A stretch of DNA of 7,895 nucleotides, taken from positions 1 to 7,895 of the forward strand of contig JAIRRR010000188.1 in the NCBI GenBank assembly GCA_031255875.1, written 5' to 3'. The position numbers and the translations under genes are program-made. The notes under the pieces were generated by a model. It searched no databases. It saw nothing but the letters and a program-made list of their open reading frames with translations, and was not told the origin of the DNA. Positions 1 through 4,729 of this stretch are shown piece after piece (position 1 is the first letter of the stretch; the number at the start of each line of letters is the position of its first letter). The DNA comes from Treponema sp. Its GTDB lineage: Bacteria > Spirochaetota > Spirochaetia > Treponematales > Breznakiellaceae.

Positions 1-315
1 CCCGAAGCCCGGCTCGATGTGGACCATATCGCCGCGCTGTACCGGGCAACGGGAATCCCGCTTGTATTGCACGGAGGCAGCGGCATCAGGCTGGAGTACA
101 TCAGGCGGGGCATCAAAGCGGGCATCGCCAAGATCAACGTCGGGACGGAGATCAGGCAGGCCTACGAAAAGGGCATTGAAGAGTCAGGCGGCAATGTGGA
201 GCAGGCCCGGGAGAGGCTTTACCGCCGGGTAAGGGAACTTATTACCGATATGGAAATCACCGGAAGCCGGAAGCTGCTCTCGGCGGAACCGCCGGCAGGA
301 CCGGCCGGGAAATAA
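1..315 (+). CDS. Class II ketose-bisphosphate aldolase, C-terminal fragment
   Basis: This is the last 104 codons of a class II, zinc-dependent aldolase of the FbaA/GatY/KbaY superfamily; the gene begins before the window. Such enzymes cleave fructose- or tagatose-1,6-bisphosphate, or a related phosphorylated ketose, to dihydroxyacetone phosphate and an aldehyde in the cytoplasm. The motif LVLHGGSG has its His codon at 70-72, which is the family's zinc ligand followed by the Gly-Ser phosphate loop. It is followed by AKINVGTEIRQAY, the phosphate-binding Asn-x-x-Thr segment. The reading frame is open from base 1, so the ATG/GTG codons near 17-19 are not real starts. The tail after the conserved helix is Pro/Gly/Ala-rich and probably disordered. 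The stop lies four bases before the sugar kinase start, so the two are probably co-transcribed. The exact substrate cannot be read from this fragment; fructose-bisphosphate and tagatose-bisphosphate are both possible. Confidence 0.9.
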   Translation, partial: PEARLDVDHIAALYRATGIPLVLHGGSGIRLEYIRRGIKAGIAKINVGTEIRQAYEKGIEESGGNVEQARERLYRRVRELITDMEITGSRKLLSAEPPAGPAGK

Positions 316-319
316 CGGG

Positions 320-1816
320 ATGTTGTTTTGCGGACTCGATGTGGGAACTACCGGGGTTAAAGCGGTAGTTTTCGATGAAAAAGGGAAGCCTTTTGCCGAG
401 GCGTACCGGGCCTACGCTATTCAGGTTGAGGCGGACGGTACGCGGCTGTTGCGGGGGCAGGAAATTTGGGAAAAGACGCGGGAAGTGTTTTCCGAAGCCG
501 CCCGGAAAACGGACGGCAAAATCGAAGCGGTCTGCGCTGATTCGTTTGGCGAGGCTTTTGTAGCCCTGGACAGAGAAGGGGAGCTTATCTGCGATCCCAT
601 GCTTTTCACGGACCGCTGGGGCGAAAAGGAATACTACGAGGCCGAAAAAAAGACCACCGCGCTTGAGATTGCCGAAATCTGCGGGCTTCCCCTCTCCCCT
701 TCCTACAGCTTATCCAAACTGCTTTATCTGCGGGAGCAGTGTCCCGGTATATACGAAAAAATTGACAGGATTCTCTTTATACAGGAATTTATCAGTTATA
801 TGCTCTGCGGGGAACGGGGGGTGGATTATTCCATCGCGTGCCGGTCTATGTTTTTCGATGTCAGAAACTGCCGCTGGAGCGAAGAGCTTATCGGCAAATT
901 CGGCCTTGAGTACCGGCATTATTCCGATCCCCTTCCCATGGGAACCGTACTCGGCACCCTGCGCAAGGAGCTTGCCGGTGAATTGGGCCTGGGCGGCGCG
1001 GTCAAGGTCGTGGTCGGCGGCCACGACCAGCCGGTGAACGCCATAGGGGCCGGCCTGCGGGAAGGCTGCGCGGTCAATTCCATGGGCACTTCCGAATGCA
1101 TAACCCCGATCATCGGTTCCATGTTCCCCCCGGAGTTTACCGCGCGAAAAAACATCCCCTCCGAGCCGCTCTGGGAAAAGGGCAGATTCTGCTGCATGGC
1201 CTATAATCCGAGCTCGGGCCTTTTGATCCAGTGGTTTCTCGCTACCTTTACCGATGAAAAGGAACTGCCCTTCGCGAAATTCGATCGCAACGTCCCTCCC
1301 CGTCCGACAAGGATAATGATCCAGCCCTACCTGATGGGCAGCGGCACCCCCTACATGGAATCGGGCGACCGCCTCGCCATAACCGGCATGGATTACGGCA
1401 CAACCAAATTCGATATTTACCGGGCGGTCCTTGAGGGCCTCTGCCTGGATCAGGAACTCAACCTGGCGATACTCCGGGAACAAAAAAAACCGGTCACGCA
1501 TGTTATCGCCACGGGCGGGGGCAGCAAGAGCAGGGCATGGCTCGAAATAAAGGCGGACGTGCTGCAGATTCCGGTGAGTACCCTTGAGGTGAAAGAGGCG
1601 GGCGCCCTGGGCTGCGCGATTCTCTGCGCCAGGGCGGCCGGGCTTTACGGCAGCGTGGAAGAGGCCGCGCGGAATATGTCCCGCATCAAGGACACGGTAC
1701 AGCCTGACGCGCGGCACAGGGACTTCTACGCGGAAAAATTCGCCCTTTACCGGAAACTCCACGGGCATGTCAAAGAGGAGAGCTTTTTTTCAGCCGGAAA
1801 ACGCGCGGGGGATTGA
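320..1816 (+). CDS. FGGY-family carbohydrate kinase (xylulokinase-like), substrate unknown
   Basis: A complete 498-residue cytoplasmic kinase, normal length for the FGGY family (xylulokinase, glycerol kinase, ribulokinase, AI-2 kinase), which transfers the ATP gamma-phosphate to a sugar or polyol. The N-terminal phosphate-1 loop is GLDVGTTGVKAVVFD (residues 5-19). The motif GGHDQPVNAIGAG contains the likely catalytic base Asp236. The second phosphate loop is NSMGTSE (253-259). The adenosine motif ATGGGSKSRAWLEIKADV (397-414) is followed by EAGALGCA (426-433). The residues around the active-site Asp read GGHDQ rather than the GGGDN I associate with E. coli xylulokinase, so the substrate may not be xylulose. 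It starts at ATG 320, four bases after the aldolase stop, with only a weak upstream GGGA, so translation is probably coupled. The aldolase neighbour suggests a ketose pathway. The family is clear; the substrate is not. Confidence 0.9.
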   Translation: MLFCGLDVGTTGVKAVVFDEKGKPFAEAYRAYAIQVEADGTRLLRGQEIWEKTREVFSEAARKTDGKIEAVCADSFGEAFVALDREGELICDPMLFTDRWGEKEYYEAEKKTTALEIAEICGLPLSPSYSLSKLLYLREQCPGIYEKIDRILFIQEFISYMLCGERGVDYSIACRSMFFDVRNCRWSEELIGKFGLEYRHYSDPLPMGTVLGTLRKELAGELGLGGAVKVVVGGHDQPVNAIGAGLREGCAVNSMGTSECITPIIGSMFPPEFTARKNIPSEPLWEKGRFCCMAYNPSSGLLIQWFLATFTDEKELPFAKFDRNVPPRPTRIMIQPYLMGSGTPYMESGDRLAITGMDYGTTKFDIYRAVLEGLCLDQELNLAILREQKKPVTHVIATGGGSKSRAWLEIKADVLQIPVSTLEVKEAGALGCAILCARAAGLYGSVEEAARNMSRIKDTVQPDARHRDFYAEKFALYRKLHGHVKEESFFSAGKRAGD

Positions 1817-1855
1817 ACCGCCCGCCGGACTTGAATACCCTTATGGCAAAAAAAC

Positions 1856-1860
1856 AAGGA
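1856..1860 (+). promoter_or_regulatory. Ribosome binding site choosing the bioY start
   Basis: AAGGA lies six bases before ATG 1867. The other in-frame starts, TTG 1813 (overlapping the kinase stop) and ATG 1843, lack a comparably placed purine-rich site. The 1867 start also gives a protein beginning shortly before the first membrane helix, as is usual for BioY. Confidence 0.6.
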
Positions 1861-1866
1861 ATCGTT

Positions 1867-2448
1867 ATGGGCGACGACGGTGTTTCCGCTTCCGGGAGAC
1901 GGAGGCGTATCCTGGGCATTACCCTGACCGCCCTATTCGCGGCCCTGACTGCGGCGGGGACCTTTATTTCAATCCCCCTCCCCTTCTCGCCGGTACCTAT
2001 AGTCCTGCAAAACCTCTTCGCCCTTTTATCCGGCCTTGTTCTGGGGCCGCTGCTCGGGGGCGCGGCGGTCGCGGTGTACCTGGCGGCCGGGGCGATCGGC
2101 GCGCCGGTATTCGCGGGCGCTTCGGGCGGCTTTGTCCATTTCCTGGGGCCTACGGGGGGGTTCCTCTGCGGCTACCTTTTTGCGGCTGCCGCTGCGGGGC
2201 TTATAGCCGGGCGCCCCAGGGCGGGGGTAAAGACGCCGCTTTGGCGCATTGTCCTGGCCTCCGCCGTGGGTTTCCTGGTCGTCTACGCGCCCGGCCTTCT
2301 CCGGCTCAAGGCCGTGACCTCCCTCCCCTGGGGCGGGGTCTTTGTCGCGGGTTTTCTGCCTTTCCTGCCCGGCGACGCCGCCAAGGCGGTAGCGGCGGTG
2401 ATTATCTCCCCCCGGCTCAGGAAGATTACGGCGGATATTTTTGATTAG
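1867..2448 (+). CDS. bioY: BioY, biotin-binding S component of an ECF transporter
   Basis: A 193-residue integral membrane protein that captures biotin and, with an ECF ATPase and T subunit, imports it. The family hallmarks are present. The first helix (ITLTALFAALTAAGTFISIP) leads into SPVPIVLQNLFALLSGL (residues 41-57). Then comes the BioY signature FAGASGGFVHFLGPTGGFL (82-100), and a C-terminal FLPGDAAKAV (166-175), whose Asp170 and Lys173 match the conserved PGD-x-x-K motif near the binding site. About six hydrophobic segments are visible, with a basic GRRRR stretch before the first helix, fitting inside-positive topology. Length is normal for the family. In-frame upstream starts at 1813 and 1843 would add 18 or 8 residues; 1867 is preferred for its ribosome binding site. 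A BioM-type ATPase and a BioN-type T protein follow directly, which supports biotin as substrate. No operon promoter or biotin-repressor operator is convincing in the 50-base gap upstream. Confidence 0.93.
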   Translation: MGDDGVSASGRRRRILGITLTALFAALTAAGTFISIPLPFSPVPIVLQNLFALLSGLVLGPLLGGAAVAVYLAAGAIGAPVFAGASGGFVHFLGPTGGFLCGYLFAAAAAGLIAGRPRAGVKTPLWRIVLASAVGFLVVYAPGLLRLKAVTSLPWGGVFVAGFLPFLPGDAAKAVAAVIISPRLRKITADIFD

Positions 2449-2494
2449 ATGGCCGGGCGCGTACCTCCCGGGGCGATAAAAGCGGCACCATGAA

Positions 2495-2501
2495 GGGGAG
2501 G
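2495..2501 (+). promoter_or_regulatory. Shine-Dalgarno sequence favouring ATG 2505 for the ECF ATPase
   Basis: GGGGAGG sits just before ATG 2505, with a short spacing of three bases from the GGAGG core or six from the GGGG part. The in-frame ATG 2490 has no purine-rich site in front of it, so 2505 is the better start even though both are possible. Confidence 0.5.
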
Positions 2502-2504
2502 ATC

Positions 2505-3287
2505 ATGAGCACAGGCAATGCCGGGGAGGTACTGTTTTCCGCCAGAAACCTCTCCAAGGTTTTCCGTACCGGGGAAGAGGAAAACTACGCCCTCGCCGGA
2601 ATCAGCCTGGATATTTACCAGGGGGAGTGCCTCCTTATCGCCGGGTCCAACGGTTCGGGGAAAACCCTGTTCATGAAAATTATCGCGGGCCTCGTGACGC
2701 CGTCCGGGGGGGAGATTCTGTTCCGGGGGGAAAACCCGGAAAAATGCGGGGAGAAACTGCGCAGGGCGGTGGGCCTGGTGTTCCAGGACGCCGACGCCCA
2801 GTTTGTGGGGGAGACCGTAGCCGAAGACGTTGCCTTTGGCCCCGGGAATCTCGGCCTGCCCGGCGGGGAAATCCGGGCCAGGGTGGAAGATGCCCTTGCC
2901 GCCACCGGGCTTTCGGAAAAGCGCTCCCTCCCGCCCCGCCGCCTTTCCGGAGGCGAAAAGCGGCGGCTCGCCGTGGCCGGCGTTATAGCCATGGGCTGCG
3001 ACGCCGTCATCTTTGACGAGCCGTTCGCCAACCTCGACTGGCCGGGCGTTATCCAGGCGCTTGGGATTATCCGGGATTTGAAACAAACGGGCCGCACCGT
3101 GATCATACTTACCCACGAGCTTGAAAAGGTGCTTGCCTTTGCGGACCGCCTGGTGATTCTCCACCGGGGGCGGATCAGGGACGACGGAAAACCGGCGGAG
3201 CTGCTTTCCCGGCTTGGGGATAAATACGGCGTGAGGAATCCCCTTCACCATTACAACAATATCGAGGACTGTTCGTGGCTCGTATAA
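2505..3287 (+). CDS. bioM: ECF transporter ATPase (BioM-type energy-coupling subunit)
   Basis: A 260-residue cytoplasmic ABC ATPase that would drive the biotin importer by hydrolysing ATP at the membrane face of the T subunit. All ABC motifs are intact, numbered from ATG 2505. Walker A is GSNGSGKT (47-54) and the Q-loop Gln94 lies in VFQDADAQ. The signature is LSGGEKRR (147-154) and Walker B is VIFDEP (168-173). The D-loop is ANLD (175-178) and the switch His204 lies in ILTHE. The FQDADAQF sequence after the Q-loop is typical of ECF/cobalt-type ATPases. An in-frame ATG at 2490 would add five residues but lacks a ribosome binding site. It lies 56 bases after bioY, and its 3' end overlaps the T-subunit gene by 13 bases. 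Flanking bioY and bioN genes support BioM, a dedicated ATPase, rather than a shared EcfA; sequence alone would not separate the two with certainty. Confidence 0.9.
   Translation: MSTGNAGEVLFSARNLSKVFRTGEEENYALAGISLDIYQGECLLIAGSNGSGKTLFMKIIAGLVTPSGGEILFRGENPEKCGEKLRRAVGLVFQDADAQFVGETVAEDVAFGPGNLGLPGGEIRARVEDALAATGLSEKRSLPPRRLSGGEKRRLAVAGVIAMGCDAVIFDEPFANLDWPGVIQALGIIRDLKQTGRTVIILTHELEKVLAFADRLVILHRGRIRDDGKPAELLSRLGDKYGVRNPLHHYNNIEDCSWLV
3264..3267 (+). promoter_or_regulatory. Ribosome binding site for the GTG-initiated bioN
   Basis: GAGG lies seven bases before GTG 3275, inside the end of the ATPase gene. It supports GTG as the start over the in-frame ATG at 3326, which has no purine-rich site at a usable distance. 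Confidence 0.55.
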
Positions 3288-4015
3288 AAGCCGGCCGCGC
3301 CGCCGGGCGTGAAAAAAGCCGGCCTATGCCCCCCTACGCCTACAGGCCGGGGAATACGCCGCTCCACCGGACTGACCCGGCGGCAAAGCTCCTGGCGCTT
3401 CTTGGCATTACTACTTCCGTGTTCCTGTTCGGTTTCTACGCGCTGGCGGGATCGGCGGTGTTTTTGCTGCTGTGCGCGGGCATCGCCCGGATAAGGCCGT
3501 GGGAACTTCTGCGGGGGATAAGGCCGGTCCTGATTATGTCGTTGCTGATAGCCGCCTCCCGTTCCTTTGTCCCAGCCCCCCCCTGGTTTTCCCTTTCCGG
3601 ATTCAGGGCCGGGCTGCTGTTTTCGGGGAATATGATAATCTGCTTTTCCGCAGGGAGCCTTCTCTTTTCGGTTACGACTATGGCCGGGCTTAAAGATTCC
3701 CTTGAAAAATTCGAACGCCTTATCCTGGGGCCCCCGGCTTTCCTGCTCCGCCGCACCGGAAAACCCGCCCTTATGCGGGCCGCCCGGAAACTGGAACGGC
3801 CAAGGCTCGGTTTCGCCATATCGCTGATGCTGGGCTTTCTCCCGCGCTTCTTTGAAATTTGGGAAACCGCGCGTACCGCTTACGCCGCCCGCTGCGGGAG
3901 AAAAGGCATACGGGCAGCGCTGGCGCTGGTGCCCCTGGTAACCGGGCGGATGATTGAAACGGCGGCGGAAACGGCCCAGGCCATGGAGAGCCGGGGCGCC
4001 TCGCTGCGGTTCTAG
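3275..4015 (+). CDS. bioN: ECF transporter T component (BioN-type transmembrane protein)
   Basis: A 246-residue membrane protein coupling the ATPase to BioY in the biotin ECF importer. The N-terminal LHRTDPAAKLLAL (residues 30-42) is the conserved entry to the CbiQ/EcfT family. Hydrophobic segments follow at about 38-56, 57-73, 84-96, 112-134 and, more weakly, 178-190 and 212-226. The cytoplasmic coupling helices are recognisable by LGFLPRFFEIWETART (186-201), then a first Ala-Arg motif in AARCGRKG (204-211) and a second in MESRG (237-241). The family uses two Ala-Arg-Gly/Ser motifs to grip the ATPases; here the first has a Cys inserted and the second has Ser in place of Ala. The GTG start overlaps the ATPase gene by 13 bases and has GAGG seven bases upstream, so the two are translationally coupled. 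The roughly 25-residue basic stretch before the conserved region is compatible with this start. No further + strand gene follows for 714 bases, so this probably ends the operon. Confidence 0.88.
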   Translation: MARIKAGRAAGREKSRPMPPYAYRPGNTPLHRTDPAAKLLALLGITTSVFLFGFYALAGSAVFLLLCAGIARIRPWELLRGIRPVLIMSLLIAASRSFVPAPPWFSLSGFRAGLLFSGNMIICFSAGSLLFSVTTMAGLKDSLEKFERLILGPPAFLLRRTGKPALMRAARKLERPRLGFAISLMLGFLPRFFEIWETARTAYAARCGRKGIRAALALVPLVTGRMIETAAETAQAMESRGASLRF

Positions 4016-4017
4016 CA

Positions 4018-4041
4018 GTTTGCCGCGCAAATCTGGCAAAC
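4018..4041. terminator. Hairpin between convergent gene ends, possible bidirectional terminator
   Basis: GTTTGCC (4018-4024) pairs with GGCAAAC (4035-4041) around a 10-base loop, forming a 7-bp stem in the 38 bases between the bioN stop (+) and the stop of the small - strand gene. A GCCCGGGC palindrome lies beside it at 4043-4050. There is no run of T directly after the stem on either strand, so intrinsic termination is only suggested by position. Confidence 0.35.
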
Positions 4042-4053
4042 CGCCCGGGCTTC

Positions 4054-4143
4054 CTATTTGTTCTTGTGTCGATTCTTTCTAAGCTTTTTTTTGCGCTTAT
4101 GGGTTGCGATCTTCTTGAGCTTGCGCTTTCTTCCGCAGGGCAT
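4054..4143 (-). CDS. Tiny basic ribosomal protein, bS22/mS38 (AURKAIP1/COX24) family
   Basis: A 29-residue protein read from ATG at 4143 down to TAG at 4056-4054. It begins MPCGRKRKLKK, continues IATHKRKKKLRKNRH and ends KNK; more than half its residues are Lys, Arg or His and none is acidic. The Lys-x-x-THKRKK-x-LRKNRH pattern matches, from memory, the bacterial AURKAIP1/COX24-domain proteins. These are related to mitochondrial small-subunit protein mS38 and to mycobacterial bS22, which sit on the small ribosomal subunit and contact 16S rRNA. AAGGAGG (4156 down to 4150) lies six bases upstream, an ideal Shine-Dalgarno sequence, and a promoter sits at 4185-4213. It is a single-gene unit convergent with bioN. 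Its codons and its own promoter argue against chance. At 90 bases it falls below most gene-calling thresholds. The main uncertainty is the exact family name, not that it is a gene. Confidence 0.85.
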   Translation of the reverse strand: MPCGRKRKLKKIATHKRKKKLRKNRHKNK

Positions 4144-4149
4144 CAACCC

Positions 4150-4156
4150 CCTCCTT
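4150..4156 (-). promoter_or_regulatory. Strong Shine-Dalgarno sequence of the small ribosomal-protein gene
   Basis: On the - strand AAGGAGG is followed by GGGTTG and then ATG 4143, a spacing of six bases. It is the best ribosome binding site in the window and decides the start. Confidence 0.8.
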
Positions 4157-4184
4157 TCTGCCTTTGAAGCAGGAAATTTAACCG

Positions 4185-4213
4185 AGTATAGCCCGAATTG
4201 GGAACTTGGTCAA
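4185..4213 (-). promoter_or_regulatory. Sigma-70-type promoter for the small ribosomal-protein gene
   Basis: Read on the - strand, TTGACC (4213-4208) is followed by exactly 17 bases and then TATACT (4190-4185). Each box matches the consensus at five of six positions. Transcription would start near 4178, giving an untranslated leader of about 35 bases before ATG 4143. Confidence 0.7.
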
Positions 4214-4533
4214 GCTTTCGGGCAGCGGTTTCGGGCGGCGGGTTGCCGCGCCGCCGGTATCGCGCGGATGCCGCAGGCTTTTGCTTTGAGAGCCCTCGTG
4301 TTACCTGGATCCGGTTACGGGTATCAGCCGCCCTGCGGGGATAGCGGAAACCGGCAAAAACGCCTGATGCGGGCAATTACAAAAGGCGGTGATTCCCTTT
4401 ATGGGTGTTTCCGGCAAGGGTATGGCCGCGGTTTTCCGGAAAGATTTTTCCTGTTTTTGGGAAATAACGGCGGTTGAAAAGGCGGGAAATGGCCGTTTTT
4501 TGATTTTTCTTTCCGGGTTTTCCCTTGGGGCCC
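4214..4533. other. Non-coding stretch upstream of the two divergent promoters
   Basis: No convincing gene is seen here. Open frames on both strands give low-complexity translations without recognisable domains. The stretch contains a GC hairpin, GGCGGCG (4234-4240) with CGCCGCC (4249-4255), and is richer in T- and A-runs around 4425-4530 than the flanking genes. One weak terminator-like element is AACGGC (4466-4471) pairing with GCCGTT (4492-4497), which runs into six T (4496-4501); its 20-base loop makes it doubtful. No tRNA-like cloverleaf or T-loop motif was found. Confidence 0.5.
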
Positions 4534-4563
4534 TTGATTTCCGCGCGGGTTCCGCAATATGAT
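4534..4563 (+). promoter_or_regulatory. Candidate sigma-70-type promoter for carAB
   Basis: TTGATT (4534-4539) and TATGAT (4558-4563) are separated by 18 bases. The -10 box matches the consensus at five of six positions and the -35 box at four of six. Transcription would start near 4570, about 160 bases before carA. It is the best promoter match I found upstream of carA. Confidence 0.5.
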
Positions 4564-4572
4564 GGTTTTGCG

Positions 4573-4714
4573 CCCGGTTTTTTTGCCGGGGGGTAGGCCG
4601 GGACCCTGGCCCGGCCGCAGGGGGGGCGGGCGGCGGGCTGTACCGGGCCGAAGGCCCGGCGGCGGCGGCCGTATGGTAACAGCCCCCCCATAGAGAGATG
4701 ATCGGATTTTTTTT
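4573..4714 (+). promoter_or_regulatory. Structured GC-rich leader of carA, possible regulatory RNA
   Basis: The predicted carAB leader contains a series of inverted repeats. CCCGG (4573-4577) pairs with CCGGG (4586-4590) around a T7 loop. GGCCGGG (4596-4602) pairs with CCCGGCC (4610-4616). CCGGGCC (4643-4649) pairs with GGCCCGG (4653-4659) around GAA. Two outer stems enclosing the last hairpin exclude each other: GGGGGGGC (4620-4627) with GCCCCCCC (4682-4689), or GGGCTGT (4635-4641) with ACAGCCC (4679-4685). A T8 run lies at 4707-4714, about 17 bases beyond, which is too far for a standard terminator. No PyrR binding-loop consensus or pyrimidine-rich leader peptide was recognised, so any regulatory role is inference. 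Confidence 0.4.
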
Positions 4715-4717
4715 GCT

Positions 4718-4729
4718 GGAGGCGGAGGC
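4718..4729 (+). promoter_or_regulatory. Tandem Shine-Dalgarno repeat before carA
   Basis: GGAGGC occurs twice in tandem directly before ATG 4730. The first copy, with a seven-base spacing, is a well-placed ribosome binding site and fixes the carA start; the second abuts the ATG and is too close to work alone. Confidence 0.7.

Noticed and set aside
710..1768. Long open frame on the - strand opposite the sugar kinase (352 codons)
   Set aside because: It lies wholly antisense to a well-supported FGGY kinase, shows no recognisable domain, and is explained by high GC leaving few stop codons.
1813..1848. Possible promoter TTGAAC-17-TACCCT before bioY
   Set aside because: The -10 box matches poorly and the genes are closely spaced; read-through from the kinase is simpler.
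1767..2444. Open frame of 225 codons on the + strand overlapping bioY
   Set aside because: Its translation is Arg/Gly/Pro-rich low complexity in another frame of bioY, which has clear family motifs.
4058..4477. Open frame of 139 codons on the + strand after bioN
   Set aside because: It runs antisense through the small ribosomal-protein gene and its promoter, lacks a ribosome binding site and has no recognisable domain.
4466..4501. Terminator-like AACGGC/GCCGTT stem followed by six T
   Set aside because: The 20-base loop and 6-bp stem make it weak, and no + strand gene ends just before it.
4553..4584. CGCAA/TTGCG stem before a T7 run, resembling a terminator
   Set aside because: The stem is only 5 bp, the T-run starts six bases later, and it overlaps the proposed carA promoter.
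4214..4729. Search for a tRNA, known riboswitch or PyrR attenuator in the gap
   Set aside because: No T-loop-like motif, no recognised riboswitch core and no PyrR binding-loop consensus were found by eye.
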